Below, one piece after another: positions 36,615-45,442 of a stretch of DNA of 64,000 nt. Position 1 is the first letter of the stretch, and each line of letters starts with the position of its first letter. The DNA comes from Anaerocolumna sp. MB42-C2 (GTDB lineage: Bacteria > Bacillota > Clostridia > Lachnospirales > Lachnospiraceae). Below the pieces are notes generated by a model. The model was not told where the DNA came from and did no database searches. It saw nothing but the letters and a program-made list of their open reading frames with translations. The DNA lies in contig NZ_CP133190.1 of NCBI RefSeq assembly GCF_030913705.1, forward strand, positions 4,737,501 to 4,801,500, written 5' to 3'. The translations under genes and the position numbers were made by a program.

Positions 36615-36644
36615 GCAATGGTACCCCCATGGAGGCGCCATTGC
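36615..36644 (-). terminator. terminator-like hairpin at the 5' end of the chemoreceptor transcript
   Basis: On the minus strand GCAATGG pairs with CCATTGC, with an inner CCTCC/GGGGG stem, followed at once by TTTTTTT. The promoter at 36652-36679 would start transcription at about 36645, so this hairpin would be the first 30 bases of the mRNA. Confidence 0.7.
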
Positions 36645-36651
36645 ATAAATA

Positions 36652-36679
36652 ATTATATAAGATATTTTGCCTATGTCAA
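36652..36679 (-). promoter_or_regulatory. sigma-A-type promoter of the chemoreceptor gene
   Basis: On the minus strand TTGACA (36679-36674) and TATAAT (36657-36652) have a 16-base spacer. Confidence 0.7.
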
Positions 36680-36738
36680 TATAATTGGATGAATTTTATA
36701 ACAATATTTAACAAAAACCGGTTATTCTGATATTTTTA

Positions 36739-36766
36739 TTGAATCCTCTCTCCGATTTGTTATAAT
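36739..36766 (+). promoter_or_regulatory. promoter of the AlkZ-related gene
   Basis: TTGAAT at 36739-36744 and TATAAT at 36761-36766 with a 16-base spacer, 51 bases before the start codon and divergent from the chemoreceptor promoter. Confidence 0.55.
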
Positions 36767-36816
36767 TGGTAATATAATCAAGTGTAAAATATAATTATTA
36801 TTACGGAGGATATCAT

Positions 36817-37539
36817 ATGATTACATTGGATGGTAAATGGACAATGGAGGGTCTGTCCAGAGAGGATAATAACAGGATAAAAAATTATAAAGAATTAACC
36901 CGTTTCATTAATGCAATCGGATTTCTTCCGTTGTTTAAAAATAATGTAAAAGGTTTTTCAGTGGAAGAAATAACAGCAGCAGATTCCTGGTGGGGAGGAA
37001 ATACAGAGGAAGATCCTTGGGAATGGAGACAGTTAATTGCTGCAGAGGGTAATGTAGCCTACGGAAAATTGTTTAACAATAAGGCAGGATTTGTATCAAA
37101 AGAATGGTATCCTGTTTTTGCTGCTTACAGGCGGGATGGATATGATTTTGACAGCCGGTATGAAGATGGTTTAGCTTCCAGGAAATGTAAGCTCATTATG
37201 GATGTCCTTTCTGAATATGAAACACTTCCGTCTTATGAATTAAAAGCTATGGCGGGTTTTTCATCTAAGGGTGAAAAAGGGTTCGATGGAGCTATGACAT
37301 TACTTCAGATGCAGACCTATATTACTGTTCGTGATTTTAAGAGAAAGAGGAATAAGAAAAATGAGGAATATGGATGGCCGATTGCAATTTATTCCTTATC
37401 GGAAAAGTTATTTGGTGAGGAGCATGTAAGGTCAGCTTATCACATGGAAGCAAAAGCAGCTAAAGAAGAAATCATAAAACATTTACTTGGGCTTTTTAAG
37501 GAGGCTTCTTATGAAGAAATAGCGAAATGTATAAAATAA
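36817..37539 (+). CDS. AlkZ-related protein of unknown function
   Basis: Predicted cytoplasmic protein of 240 residues. The segment DPWEWRQLIAAEGNVAYGKLFNNKAGFVSKEWYPVF near residues 65-105 and a following RRDGYDFD are the recurring signature of small proteins annotated as AlkZ-related (winged-helix DNA glycosylase relatives). The QMQTYITVRDFKRKRN stretch could be a recognition helix. RBS CGGAGG. I cannot confirm catalytic residues of the AlkZ DNA glycosylase, so no activity is assigned. Confidence 0.6.
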   Translation: MITLDGKWTMEGLSREDNNRIKNYKELTRFINAIGFLPLFKNNVKGFSVEEITAADSWWGGNTEEDPWEWRQLIAAEGNVAYGKLFNNKAGFVSKEWYPVFAAYRRDGYDFDSRYEDGLASRKCKLIMDVLSEYETLPSYELKAMAGFSSKGEKGFDGAMTLLQMQTYITVRDFKRKRNKKNEEYGWPIAIYSLSEKLFGEEHVRSAYHMEAKAAKEEIIKHLLGLFKEASYEEIAKCIK

Positions 37540-37757
37540 AGCAGGAGGATGTTATAAACGAAAAATTATTTAGGGAATAAACATGAGATTTACGCACCAA
37601 GTTTGGCAAAATTCTGGGATGATTAGCATATCAAAATTATTGCTCTGCCGTACGTATAACTGGTGCGGTAAAAAAGGGAACTTTTGGCTTGTTACGGCTG
37701 ACGCCGAAAAACCTGTTGATGGGCGCTATAAGGTGACTAAAACTTTGGAGGCCATAA

Positions 37758-38474
37758 ATGATAAGAATAGCGATATGTGATGATAATATAAGTTTGATAA
37801 ATTCCATTGAAAATCAAATAAGCAATATAGCTGATGAAAATCTTTCCTGTGATGTATTTTTTAGCGGTGTTGAGTTGATAAAGTATCTTGAATCAGAGCA
37901 AGAGTCTTTTAACATCTATCTAATGGATATTGAAATGCCTGTGCAAAACGGAATTGAAACTGCCGCTTATATTCGCAAAGCAGACCGAAACGCCCTCATT
38001 ATTTTCATTACAAGTCACAAGGAGTATGTATATGAGGTTTTTGAAGTTTTACCATTCCGATTTTTGTGTAAGCCGGTACAATTTGATTCTTTGAAAACCG
38101 TATTGCAGGAAGCAGTCGAGCATATTCGTAATGAAAATCAGATTTTCTTTTTTACGGTTGGACATGAAAAACGGCAATTACCTTACAAAGAAATTACATA
38201 TTTTGAGGGGGCCGGACGAAAGGTCCGCGTCCATAACACAAATGATATTGTGGAATATTATGGGCGAATTTCAAAGGTTGCGCCTATGTTGGATATAAAC
38301 TTGTTTGCACAAATTCACGCTTCTTATATTGTCAACATGGAATATATCCGTGCAATACGGCAAGCCGAAGTTGAACTTGCCGGAGGGGTAAAATTACCGA
38401 TAAGCCGAAAATATCAAAGTGCGTTGAAATACGCGCATATTTCTTTTCTTAAACGACGGGGAGGCTTACTATGA
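37758..38474 (+). CDS. LytTR-family response regulator (AgrA-like)
   Basis: Response regulator of 238 residues. The receiver domain has D8-D9 and phospho-acceptor Asp57 in YLMDIEMP; the C-terminal LytTR DNA-binding domain (about 135-232) contains ITYFEGAGRKVRVH and FAQIHASYIVNMEYI. RBS TTGGAGG. It overlaps the partner kinase gene by 4 bases. LytTR regulators bind short direct repeats and often control peptide-signalling, bacteriocin or cell-surface genes. No AgrD/AgrB-like signal genes are visible beside it. The immediate upstream stretch (37540-37757) looks like degenerate coding remnants, suggesting a past rearrangement. Confidence 0.9.
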   Translation: MIRIAICDDNISLINSIENQISNIADENLSCDVFFSGVELIKYLESEQESFNIYLMDIEMPVQNGIETAAYIRKADRNALIIFITSHKEYVYEVFEVLPFRFLCKPVQFDSLKTVLQEAVEHIRNENQIFFFTVGHEKRQLPYKEITYFEGAGRKVRVHNTNDIVEYYGRISKVAPMLDINLFAQIHASYIVNMEYIRAIRQAEVELAGGVKLPISRKYQSALKYAHISFLKRRGGLL

Positions 38475-39775
38475 ATATTTTTCCGTCTATTGATTTTGTA
38501 TATTTATTTTTGTTGCAGCTTACGCTTGGGCTTGTGGATATGATACTGGTTGCCCGCCTGTATGAGTGTTTATATGACCGACCTGTTATCAGTAAAGGCA
38601 AAGTATATGTTGCGGCGCTTCTATTAGGAGCAATAACCGCTATTGTTTGGAGGTTGTTGTTAGAGTATTACCGCCCAACCTCTACACCGGTGGCGACGGT
38701 CATTAGTAGTTTCCTGCTTCTGCCTTTTTACCGTAAATCAAATTGGCTCAAAAAAGGTTTGTTCAGTATTGTACTGTTTGCGGTAGCATGTTTTTGGTTA
38801 TCGTCTTATGATTTGATTGTTACTCCATTACCTCATAAAAACTTTTGGCTTATAGAGGTTATGGTTCATGTGGGCTTCTGGATGATTCTTGCGACAACAG
38901 GATATATTGGCCGTAAAAGGCGTCAAGTAATTCCAACTTCAATATGGGTACTTCTTACAGCTATATCGATTGTCAGTATTTTGGTATACTTTGGGATGTT
39001 CTATCACATTATGAGCCGAGAAAGGCCTTATGCCTATATGATTGAAATAATGGTCATGTTGGTTTTACTGTTTATTAATATTGCGTTATTCCTACTGTAC
39101 GAGCGTTTTGCCGCTTTTACCGAGGCCGACCGTGAGCGGTATTTACTGGAACAGCAATTACAACTGCAAAACAAGTATTATCAGCAATTAGAAAGGCTCC
39201 ACGGCGAAATACGCACTTTACATCACGATATGCGGAACCATCTAAATACAGCGGCAACGCTCGTTTCACAAGGAGAACAAAAAGCCTTGAAGCAATATTT
39301 GCAAGAGGCTAATTTCCGAATAGGAAGCTATGAACAAGCGGTATTGACAGGTAATCCGGCTTTGGACGCAATTTTTAACATAAAAATTACAGAACTCAAA
39401 CAGTCGGGTATCGCCGTGGAAACAGATATACATATACCTCGAGATTTGAAAATTACGTTTAAACAGGTATCTACTATTTTTGGTAATTTGCTAGATAATG
39501 TACAGGAGGCTTGTGAAGCGTTACCGGAAAAAAGGAGATGGGTGCGTATTACCTTATTCTACATTAATCAATCGTTGGTTATTAGTATTGTTAATGCAGC
39601 ATCAAAAGAAGTAAGCACATGGGATGGCTTTTTACCGGCAACAAGCAAGACAAACCGAATAAACCACGGATTAGGGCTAAAAAATGTATTGCAGGAGGTG
39701 GAACCAAACGGTTCACTGCATATAGAAAGTAAGCCGGAATCTTTTTCAATAGAAATTGTCCTTTATGGTTTATAA
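38471..39775 (+). CDS. GHKL-type sensor histidine kinase (AgrC-like)
   Basis: Membrane kinase of 434 residues and partner of the LytTR regulator. Six or seven hydrophobic segments occupy about 1-215. A coiled-coil stretch leads to the dimerisation motif LHHDMRNHLNTA, with likely phospho-acceptor His252. The GHKL ATPase domain has N-box NLLDNVQEACEAL and G-box INHGLGLKNV. The fold matches AgrC/ComD kinases, which sense peptides with the membrane domain. Codons end in C or G somewhat more often than in neighbouring genes, hinting at separate ancestry. The signal is unknown. Confidence 0.9.
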   Translation: MNIFPSIDFVYLFLLQLTLGLVDMILVARLYECLYDRPVISKGKVYVAALLLGAITAIVWRLLLEYYRPTSTPVATVISSFLLLPFYRKSNWLKKGLFSIVLFAVACFWLSSYDLIVTPLPHKNFWLIEVMVHVGFWMILATTGYIGRKRRQVIPTSIWVLLTAISIVSILVYFGMFYHIMSRERPYAYMIEIMVMLVLLFINIALFLLYERFAAFTEADRERYLLEQQLQLQNKYYQQLERLHGEIRTLHHDMRNHLNTAATLVSQGEQKALKQYLQEANFRIGSYEQAVLTGNPALDAIFNIKITELKQSGIAVETDIHIPRDLKITFKQVSTIFGNLLDNVQEACEALPEKRRWVRITLFYINQSLVISIVNAASKEVSTWDGFLPATSKTNRINHGLGLKNVLQEVEPNGSLHIESKPESFSIEIVLYGL

Positions 39776-39879
39776 CCAATTTTAACGAAAACAATGTTCA
39801 ACTTTGACATCATAAAAAAATCCTCTTTTTGTTGCGCTATAATGTTTGTAAAATTATACGCCGCAAGGAGGATTCTTTA

Positions 39880-40869
39880 ATGAAAAAACTTATTATGCTA
39901 TTGGTGACTATTTTCATAGTGACAATATTATCCGGTTGTTCACTTGATAAGGTCATATCTTTTGAGGCTCCCTTAAAGGATAATAAAAATAATGCCGAGG
40001 ATTTACAGCAGCTTTCGTGTGTTAAGGTATATTCCGCAGTAGATAAAATACTACTTAATACTATTGAAGATGAAGAAACCTTGATAAAACTTAATACTTC
40101 TATTGCACAATTAACTAACACAGATACTGCTGAATATATGGAACAGCAAAAAAAGAATCGGGAAATGTTAAAAGAACATGAACCGTTATATAACCTCATA
40201 TTTTTCAAAGCGCCTGTGGCAGTTTATAACGACGGAAATCTGGAAAAAATATCGGAGATTACCGTTTACAAAGATACGAATATGATTATGATGCAAGTAT
40301 CACCTGACACGATAAAGAGTTTCCCAATTCAGTCTGAGTTTTTGACATTCTACTATGAGATTACTGATGAAGTTAGGGACTTTCTAATTTCTTTAACTGG
40401 AGATGGAGAGGCATTAGCAAAAAGTTCAAATGAAGCGTCTACCACTGAAAATGAGCAAGATAAAACAAGCTATCATATTGGCAATCCCCGTATTAAAAAA
40501 GTAGAGATATATTCTAATGATGGATTGATAAAAACAATAGAGGAACAGAAGAAATGTGATGAATTTCAAGACAAATCAGCAGGTTCGAGTAAAAGCTACA
40601 AGAAAGACGAATATGATAATATACTTGCCGGTTTAGAAGTGGAGTATAGATTTGTTGCGTATAAAGGCTCAAAGTCTATGTTTGGCAATTCAAAATATGA
40701 GGAGATGTTTGAACTAACAATTTACAGAAATTCTACGGTAATGAAAATGTACACTCCACAAGAGGCCGTTCCCATAAGCTTTATAAAACTATCGGAAGAA
40801 GATCGCACATTCGTTTATGAATCCCGTGAAGATGTGCTTGAATATTTGCACTCAATAACGCTTGATTGA
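39880..40869 (+). CDS. lipoprotein of unknown function
   Basis: Secreted lipoprotein of 329 residues with signal peptide MKKLIMLLVTIFIVTILSGC (lipid Cys20). The mature part has two similar halves, each with a beta-rich segment ending in EITVYKDTN or ELTIYRNST and a hydrophobic-aromatic close. This looks like a duplicated domain of about 130 residues. AAGGAGG at 39865 defines the ATG at 39880; the frame is open upstream to 39829. It lies 104 bases after the kinase and may be under LytTR control. Function not recognised. Confidence 0.75.
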   Translation: MKKLIMLLVTIFIVTILSGCSLDKVISFEAPLKDNKNNAEDLQQLSCVKVYSAVDKILLNTIEDEETLIKLNTSIAQLTNTDTAEYMEQQKKNREMLKEHEPLYNLIFFKAPVAVYNDGNLEKISEITVYKDTNMIMMQVSPDTIKSFPIQSEFLTFYYEITDEVRDFLISLTGDGEALAKSSNEASTTENEQDKTSYHIGNPRIKKVEIYSNDGLIKTIEEQKKCDEFQDKSAGSSKSYKKDEYDNILAGLEVEYRFVAYKGSKSMFGNSKYEEMFELTIYRNSTVMKMYTPQEAVPISFIKLSEEDRTFVYESREDVLEYLHSITLD

Positions 40870-41034
40870 ATGTATTGTAAGAGTAATTTTTTCTTTTAAA
40901 TTATTAACTTTAATCTATGTAAAAAATGCAGGTAAGGAGGCTTGTCCATGCGGTAAATAAAAAAACCGCAGTTGTGGCAGATGGTTTTTGTGGCTAAAAA
41001 ACTATCATAAAGGAAGAATAGATATGTTATTTCA

Positions 41035-41332
41035 TTACAGATGGTATCTGTGTCATATACTGCCCCCCATACTACAGCAGGAATTACCATTAATGAAAAT
41101 GCGGATCCGGATGTGGTTAAGGATATGTTAGTAGGACTTGATAAGGCTTTTCCTGACCGTAAGGAGTTCTGCCATGCAGAAGGTAATAGTGCTGCCCATT
41201 TAAAATCCAGCTGCATCGGGATAAATCAAACAGTAATTATAGAAGAAGGAAAACTGCTCCTCGGGACATGGCAGGGAATTTGAATTTGACGGGCCGAGAA
41301 ACCGTAAGTTCTATGTAAAAATAATTATGTGA
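41035..41332 (+). pseudogene. yjbQ: degenerate yjbQ (UPF0047) fragment with frameshifts
   Basis: Three consecutive frames encode pieces of a YjbQ-family protein. DGICVIYCP comes first, then APHTTAGITINENADPDV through LLLGTWQGI in the next frame (a run of six C near 41062 marks the shift), then EFDGPRNRKFYVKI in the third (a short deletion near 41280). The N-terminal ~25 residues of the usual ~135 are missing. The family motif HTTA..INENAD and the late TWQGI..EFDGPR are unmistakable. The rest of the 596-base gap 40870-41465 shows no gene. Confidence 0.8.
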
Positions 41333-41465
41333 AAATATTAACCGAATTTGTTGTAATAAATTATATTAAGTTGCATATGAAACTTGCACATAAATTATCC
41401 TGTAGAATAAACTGAAATGAGAATAAGGATTCAAAGTAATCCAAGGTAGTTTTACAGGAGTTAGT

Positions 41466-43133
41466 ATGGATTATAATAATTATGGGAACGCAGCTGTAAC
41501 AGGTGTAGGAGTACCTTATGACGATATTACTTGGTATGATATTGAGGGTCAGCCTTTTGGTACGGCTTCAAGGTTCAATGTGATTGTATTTGACGATGCC
41601 AATAACATTGTTGATGTAGAAGGCCCCATGGCAATAGGAGGAAGTTTTTATAGTCCAAGGGGATTAAGCGTAGGATTCGAAAGAGATTCCAGAAATCAGA
41701 TTGGATATTCACCGGATTTAGTAAGATTTCTGGTAGGTGGCAATGTAGCTATGAGTGGTCCTCTGGTAGTGATAGGCCATGTTGTAGTGGGAGGCGCTTT
41801 TAGTGCAGCAAAAGGAAGTACTTATTTAATTGGTAAAGATGATACATCAGATCAAAGCAAGGAACTGGAATATCTATACCAGGCAGCAGGCGGCAGCCAA
41901 TATTGGACTGTTAGTGATAAAGGTGACCATTATATCGTTCCAAGTTATGATGTACCTCGGTATATTCCGGCGTACAGAATCGGAGCAAATCTCCCGTTAT
42001 TTTTTCAAAATGCAAGAGAAAATATGAATAATTATATGGACTGCATTGAAGCTCTGGATGTTAACGGTACGGTAGTAGATAATAATTATGAGTTAATTCT
42101 TAGAGGTAATGATCCGCGTCAGAACGTGTTTTTAGTTGATGTAAGGCCAAACGGGTTATTAACAAAAGGGCTTAGGGCAGAAGTGCCCACAGGCAGCCTG
42201 GTAATTGTACGTTTAAGAACGGGCAGTAATGCTCACCTGCAATACGGGGTTTATGGGGAGGAAAGAAGAGCCAATCAAACTCTTTATATTTTTGAAGATG
42301 CTACCAATATTTATATGGAAAAATCTTCGGATATCTGGGGCAGTATCTTAGCACCCCAGGCTATGTTCCATGCACATCCTACCGGTGGCCATGTAAGTGG
42401 TAATGCAGCAATTCGTGCCTTTGCAGTAAATGCCAACAGCGGATTTGAATTTCATTATTATCCGTTTGCAGGCGGTCTTACCTGTGCAGAAATACCGCCT
42501 GTAGTTTCGCCGGCACCACCGGTAACCCCGCCGGCACCACCAGTAACCCCACCGGCACCACCGGTAACTCCACCAAGACCACCGGTAACCCCGCCGGCAC
42601 CACCAGTTATATCACCGGCACCGCCAGTGGAAGAATGTCCGGAATGTCCGACGTGTCCGGAGCCGAAACCTTGCCCCTCATGCCCGGAGCCGAAACCCTG
42701 CCCGACGTGTCCGGAGCCGAGGCCCTGTCCGTCATGTCCTGAACCGGAATCCTGCCCGGAATGCCCGGAGTGCCCGGAAGCAACGAAAGAAATTGTAGCA
42801 TTTCCGGTACCCATTCCTATTCCTGTGGAAGCGGAACCTGCGGTTTGCCCAACCTGTCCGATCAAACCAGGCGTAATCATTGGCTGTATTTGGGGATGTA
42901 ATTGCTGTAAATCTCATCAATGGGAAGTAAAACTGTATAAATTATGCAATGATATGAAAACACCGTTATATTGTCAGAAAATAACGGGTTATGGCTGTTT
43001 TGAATTCCATGTACCATTTGAAGGATGTTATGTGTTAACAGTTTGCCCTATCGGAAATTGTATAATAACTGCAAAATGTAAACCGATTGTTTCACTGAAA
43101 AATATTGGAGTTTCTAATTTTATGATGGAATAA
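41466..43133 (+). CDS. choice-of-anchor-A domain protein with Pro- and Cys-rich repeats, possible spore-surface protein
   Basis: Structural-type protein of 555 residues. Residues about 1-340 form a choice-of-anchor-A domain (ASRFNVIVFDDAN, GPMAIGGSFYSPRG, GGNVAMSGPLVVIGHVVVGG, SSDIWGSILAPQA, GHVSGNAAIRAF). Next comes a Pro-rich stretch of PPVTPPA units, then CPEC/CPSCPEPKP Cys repeats, then a short linker and a C-terminal Cys-rich domain of about 90 residues (GCIWGCNCCKSHQWEVKLYKLC). It lacks both a signal peptide and an LPxTG anchor, unlike most proteins with this domain. Lack of secretion signals plus abundant Cys fits assembly on a spore coat or exosporium from the mother cell. Function is inferred. 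Confidence 0.75.
   Translation: MDYNNYGNAAVTGVGVPYDDITWYDIEGQPFGTASRFNVIVFDDANNIVDVEGPMAIGGSFYSPRGLSVGFERDSRNQIGYSPDLVRFLVGGNVAMSGPLVVIGHVVVGGAFSAAKGSTYLIGKDDTSDQSKELEYLYQAAGGSQYWTVSDKGDHYIVPSYDVPRYIPAYRIGANLPLFFQNARENMNNYMDCIEALDVNGTVVDNNYELILRGNDPRQNVFLVDVRPNGLLTKGLRAEVPTGSLVIVRLRTGSNAHLQYGVYGEERRANQTLYIFEDATNIYMEKSSDIWGSILAPQAMFHAHPTGGHVSGNAAIRAFAVNANSGFEFHYYPFAGGLTCAEIPPVVSPAPPVTPPAPPVTPPAPPVTPPRPPVTPPAPPVISPAPPVEECPECPTCPEPKPCPSCPEPKPCPTCPEPRPCPSCPEPESCPECPECPEATKEIVAFPVPIPIPVEAEPAVCPTCPIKPGVIIGCIWGCNCCKSHQWEVKLYKLCNDMKTPLYCQKITGYGCFEFHVPFEGCYVLTVCPIGNCIITAKCKPIVSLKNIGVSNFMME
42498..42780 (+). repeat. in-frame tandem repeats coding PPVTPPA and CPxCPEPKP units
   Basis: About six 21-base units (CCGCCGGCACCACCGGTAAC type) are followed by units of 15-27 bases coding Cys-Pro-Glu motifs. 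Unit lengths are multiples of three, so copy-number change keeps the frame. GC content is locally much higher than the surroundings. Confidence 0.8.
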
Positions 43134-43136
43134 GAG

Positions 43137-43607
43137 TTAATGGATTAATTTTTTCCCGGTAATACTATTTACTTTTAATTTTAAAACAGCTACGGCATTA
43201 ACATGCTTTTCGTTAAAATGGAAATTACTCTCTGCGGAGTATTGTTTCATGAGGCAGGTTAATGCCGAAATCTTTTCATCATCCTCTGCTAATCCGATAG
43301 TTCCGTTTCCGCAGACACTTTCATATTCCATGGTACAATCACAGGCTTCTTTGCCTTTAATTAATTTGTGGGAACAATCCATTTCAAAAGCAGCTTTATT
43401 ATTATGTTTTATCAATTCCAGTTTCTTACCGGTATTTGCTCCATGAAAGTATAAAGTTATATTTGTACCATCATAAGAAAAACCGAAATTTAAAGGAACA
43501 ATATAGGGATATTCCTCATCAAATAAAGCTAGCTGACATACATCACATTTCTTCATAATTGCTATTATGTTTTCAATATTATCTATTTCGCGGTCTTTTC
43601 TTCTCAT
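43137..43607 (-). CDS. pyridoxamine 5'-phosphate oxidase family protein, NimA-like
   Basis: Small FMN-binding split-barrel protein of 156 residues. The MRRKDREI start, CDVCQLALFDEEYPYIVPLNFGF, YFHGANTGKKLELI and VCGNGTIGLAED segments match the NimA/PNPOx-like group. Members bind flavin or haem and include nitroimidazole reductases, but most are uncharacterised. RBS AGGAG. Convergent with the anchor-A gene, with three bases between stop codons. Confidence 0.82.
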   Translation of the reverse strand: MRRKDREIDNIENIIAIMKKCDVCQLALFDEEYPYIVPLNFGFSYDGTNITLYFHGANTGKKLELIKHNNKAAFEMDCSHKLIKGKEACDCTMEYESVCGNGTIGLAEDDEKISALTCLMKQYSAESNFHFNEKHVNAVAVLKLKVNSITGKKLIH

Positions 43608-43678
43608 AACTGCTCCTGACTGCCCTGATTCGGGCGATCGTATTTTAGTAAATCTATTTTATTATATACTGAATTTTG

Positions 43679-45442
43679 CTAATTTAAAATGCTAAATGTA
43701 TTTGATAAAGTAAAGTTTAACAATAATTTTCCCTTTCGATATATACTGTCAATAAACAGTCCATCTGTATTATTACCGGTAGCTGTACCACCTAAGTATA
43801 GGAAATAGGGCTTATTCTGTGTTAAATCAGGAGAACTGAATACAAGCGTATCATATTCCTTATCCGGAGAAAAAGTCATAATAGAATTATTTTTATTGTC
43901 GGCTAAATGGCATAATTTTTTTGACTGTATGATTTCAGGGTAATGATAAATGATGGTATATTGGGTGGATTTATTCGATGGTGTCAAGGAAATTTGACTG
44001 CCTGCGGCAACAAACAAACCACCGCTGATATCCAAATTTTCATTTTTACTTATTGTACCTTTTGAATTGATTAATTGCCCATCTGTGATAACGGTACCGT
44101 TAGTCAAAAAGAAAGTACCATCTATATCCATAGCGTTGTTTTCAGCATCTATTTTAATCCATCCACCATTTACAGCAAGATAATGTTCCCTCTTAGAAGT
44201 GGTCAGTTTAATTCCGTAATCCCTGGCAGACAGATGAATATTGCCGTCGAGAACAGTAATAATACCGCTGTCTATCCCTGTATTACTTTGGCTTATATTA
44301 ATATGGCCATTTGTTACATTCAGGGAGGAATTTGCGTGAATACCTGATTTTTTGGAAGACAAAGTAAGATTTCCGCTATTGATTGTGATTGAATCATCGC
44401 AGGTAAGAGCATCATCTACCGTATCAATGGTAAAGGTACCTCCGTTTATGGTGAGGTTGGATTTGGCTGACAAACCATGGGATTTAGAGGCAGTATTGCT
44501 GTTAGTTATATCAAATTCTCCGCCTGTTATTATTAAGGTGTTTTCTGATTGTATACCATCTATTCCTGCGGTAATTGTAAATTTGCCTCCGTCCAATTCG
44601 ATAAGTCCTTTAGAGGAATCTGTTTTATTTGTGGATATTATACCATTTTTACCCGTGTTAATGTTGATAATACCTCCGTTCGCAGCAACCCTGTCATAAC
44701 CAGTTAAGGCATCACCGGATGAATTAACGGTAAGATTACCATCCGTTATTTTTACGGTATCCAGACTGGTAACACCATTGCAGCTGTAAGCATTAACGGT
44801 TAAACTGCCTGTACCGTTGATGGTTAAAGGGGCGCTGCTGTATATGGCTGCATTTTGAGCCTCCAACAAAGCCGATTTTTTATTATTACTAGTTCCTGAT
44901 ATTATATTTTCCGTTTTCTTTTCCAATGAAATAATTACTTTCTCGGCTTTCTTAACAAAGATAGGCGATTCATCGGAATTATTTATCTTTGCATCATTTA
45001 GTACTAACCGAACGATTCCGCTCTTATCCAGGTTAACAAAAATCCGGCCGTTATCCAATTGACCGCTGATAGTATAAATACCAGCTTTTGTAATGGTAAT
45101 GGTATTACCCTTTATTTTAGCCCCATTTCCGGATATAATAGCAGAAGAACCGGTTAGTTTTATATATTCAGGGTCCAAATTAACCCAATCTTTATAATAA
45201 TCTTCCTGTGAATATTCTATTTTCTCGGTGGTTTCAATCGCTGCGTTAATATCATCCCGGTAAGTATTTATGATTGGAGAAGTACTTGTATCCGCTGAAT
45301 CTTTAGAATTAGGCTTTATGTATTTATTATCGAGTGCTACGGATGTAGCAATATCTGTATTTGAATTAGTTTCTTTACTGCAGGATAGCAAAAGTGTTGC
45401 TGTCAGAAAAAAGGTTAGCAGTATTACTGATTTTAACTTCAT
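43679..45442 (-). CDS. beta-helix carbohydrate-binding lipoprotein (Cthe_2159-like)
   Basis: Secreted lipoprotein of 587 residues; signal peptide with lipobox LLLSC (Cys21). The mature part is dominated by short beta-strand repeats of a right-handed beta-helix (NGTGSLTVNAYSCNGV, DGNLTVNSSGDAL, GGKFTITAGIDGIQSE, NGGTFTIDTVDDAL) with Asp-rich turns. This matches the carbohydrate-binding domain of Cthe_2159, which binds cellulose and polygalacturonate with calcium. It may therefore bind pectin at the cell surface, in line with the RG-I genes elsewhere in the window. RBS GGAGGG. A lyase activity cannot be excluded. Confidence 0.78.
   Translation of the reverse strand: MKLKSVILLTFFLTATLLLSCSKETNSNTDIATSVALDNKYIKPNSKDSADTSTSPIINTYRDDINAAIETTEKIEYSQEDYYKDWVNLDPEYIKLTGSSAIISGNGAKIKGNTITITKAGIYTISGQLDNGRIFVNLDKSGIVRLVLNDAKINNSDESPIFVKKAEKVIISLEKKTENIISGTSNNKKSALLEAQNAAIYSSAPLTINGTGSLTVNAYSCNGVTSLDTVKITDGNLTVNSSGDALTGYDRVAANGGIININTGKNGIISTNKTDSSKGLIELDGGKFTITAGIDGIQSENTLIITGGEFDITNSNTASKSHGLSAKSNLTINGGTFTIDTVDDALTCDDSITINSGNLTLSSKKSGIHANSSLNVTNGHINISQSNTGIDSGIITVLDGNIHLSARDYGIKLTTSKREHYLAVNGGWIKIDAENNAMDIDGTFFLTNGTVITDGQLINSKGTISKNENLDISGGLFVAAGSQISLTPSNKSTQYTIIYHYPEIIQSKKLCHLADNKNNSIMTFSPDKEYDTLVFSSPDLTQNKPYFLYLGGTATGNNTDGLFIDSIYRKGKLLLNFTLSNTFSILN

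Noticed and set aside
37583..37780. 65-codon frame before the LytTR regulator
   Set aside because: No RBS, overlaps the regulator start, and parts of other frames look equally protein-like; treated as degenerate debris.
39819..39874. AATCCTC/GAGGATT repeat spanning the lipoprotein leader and its RBS
   Set aside because: A TATAAT box at 39838 implies that transcription starts inside the loop, so the left arm would not be in the RNA.
42498..42780. Tandem DNA repeats that could resemble a CRISPR array
   Set aside because: Units are short, contiguous, in frame and translate to Pro- and Cys-rich motifs; no spacers.
42458..42880. 140-codon Gly-rich frame antisense to the Pro/Cys repeats
   Set aside because: A mirror of GC-rich coding repeats on the plus strand; no RBS and no domain.
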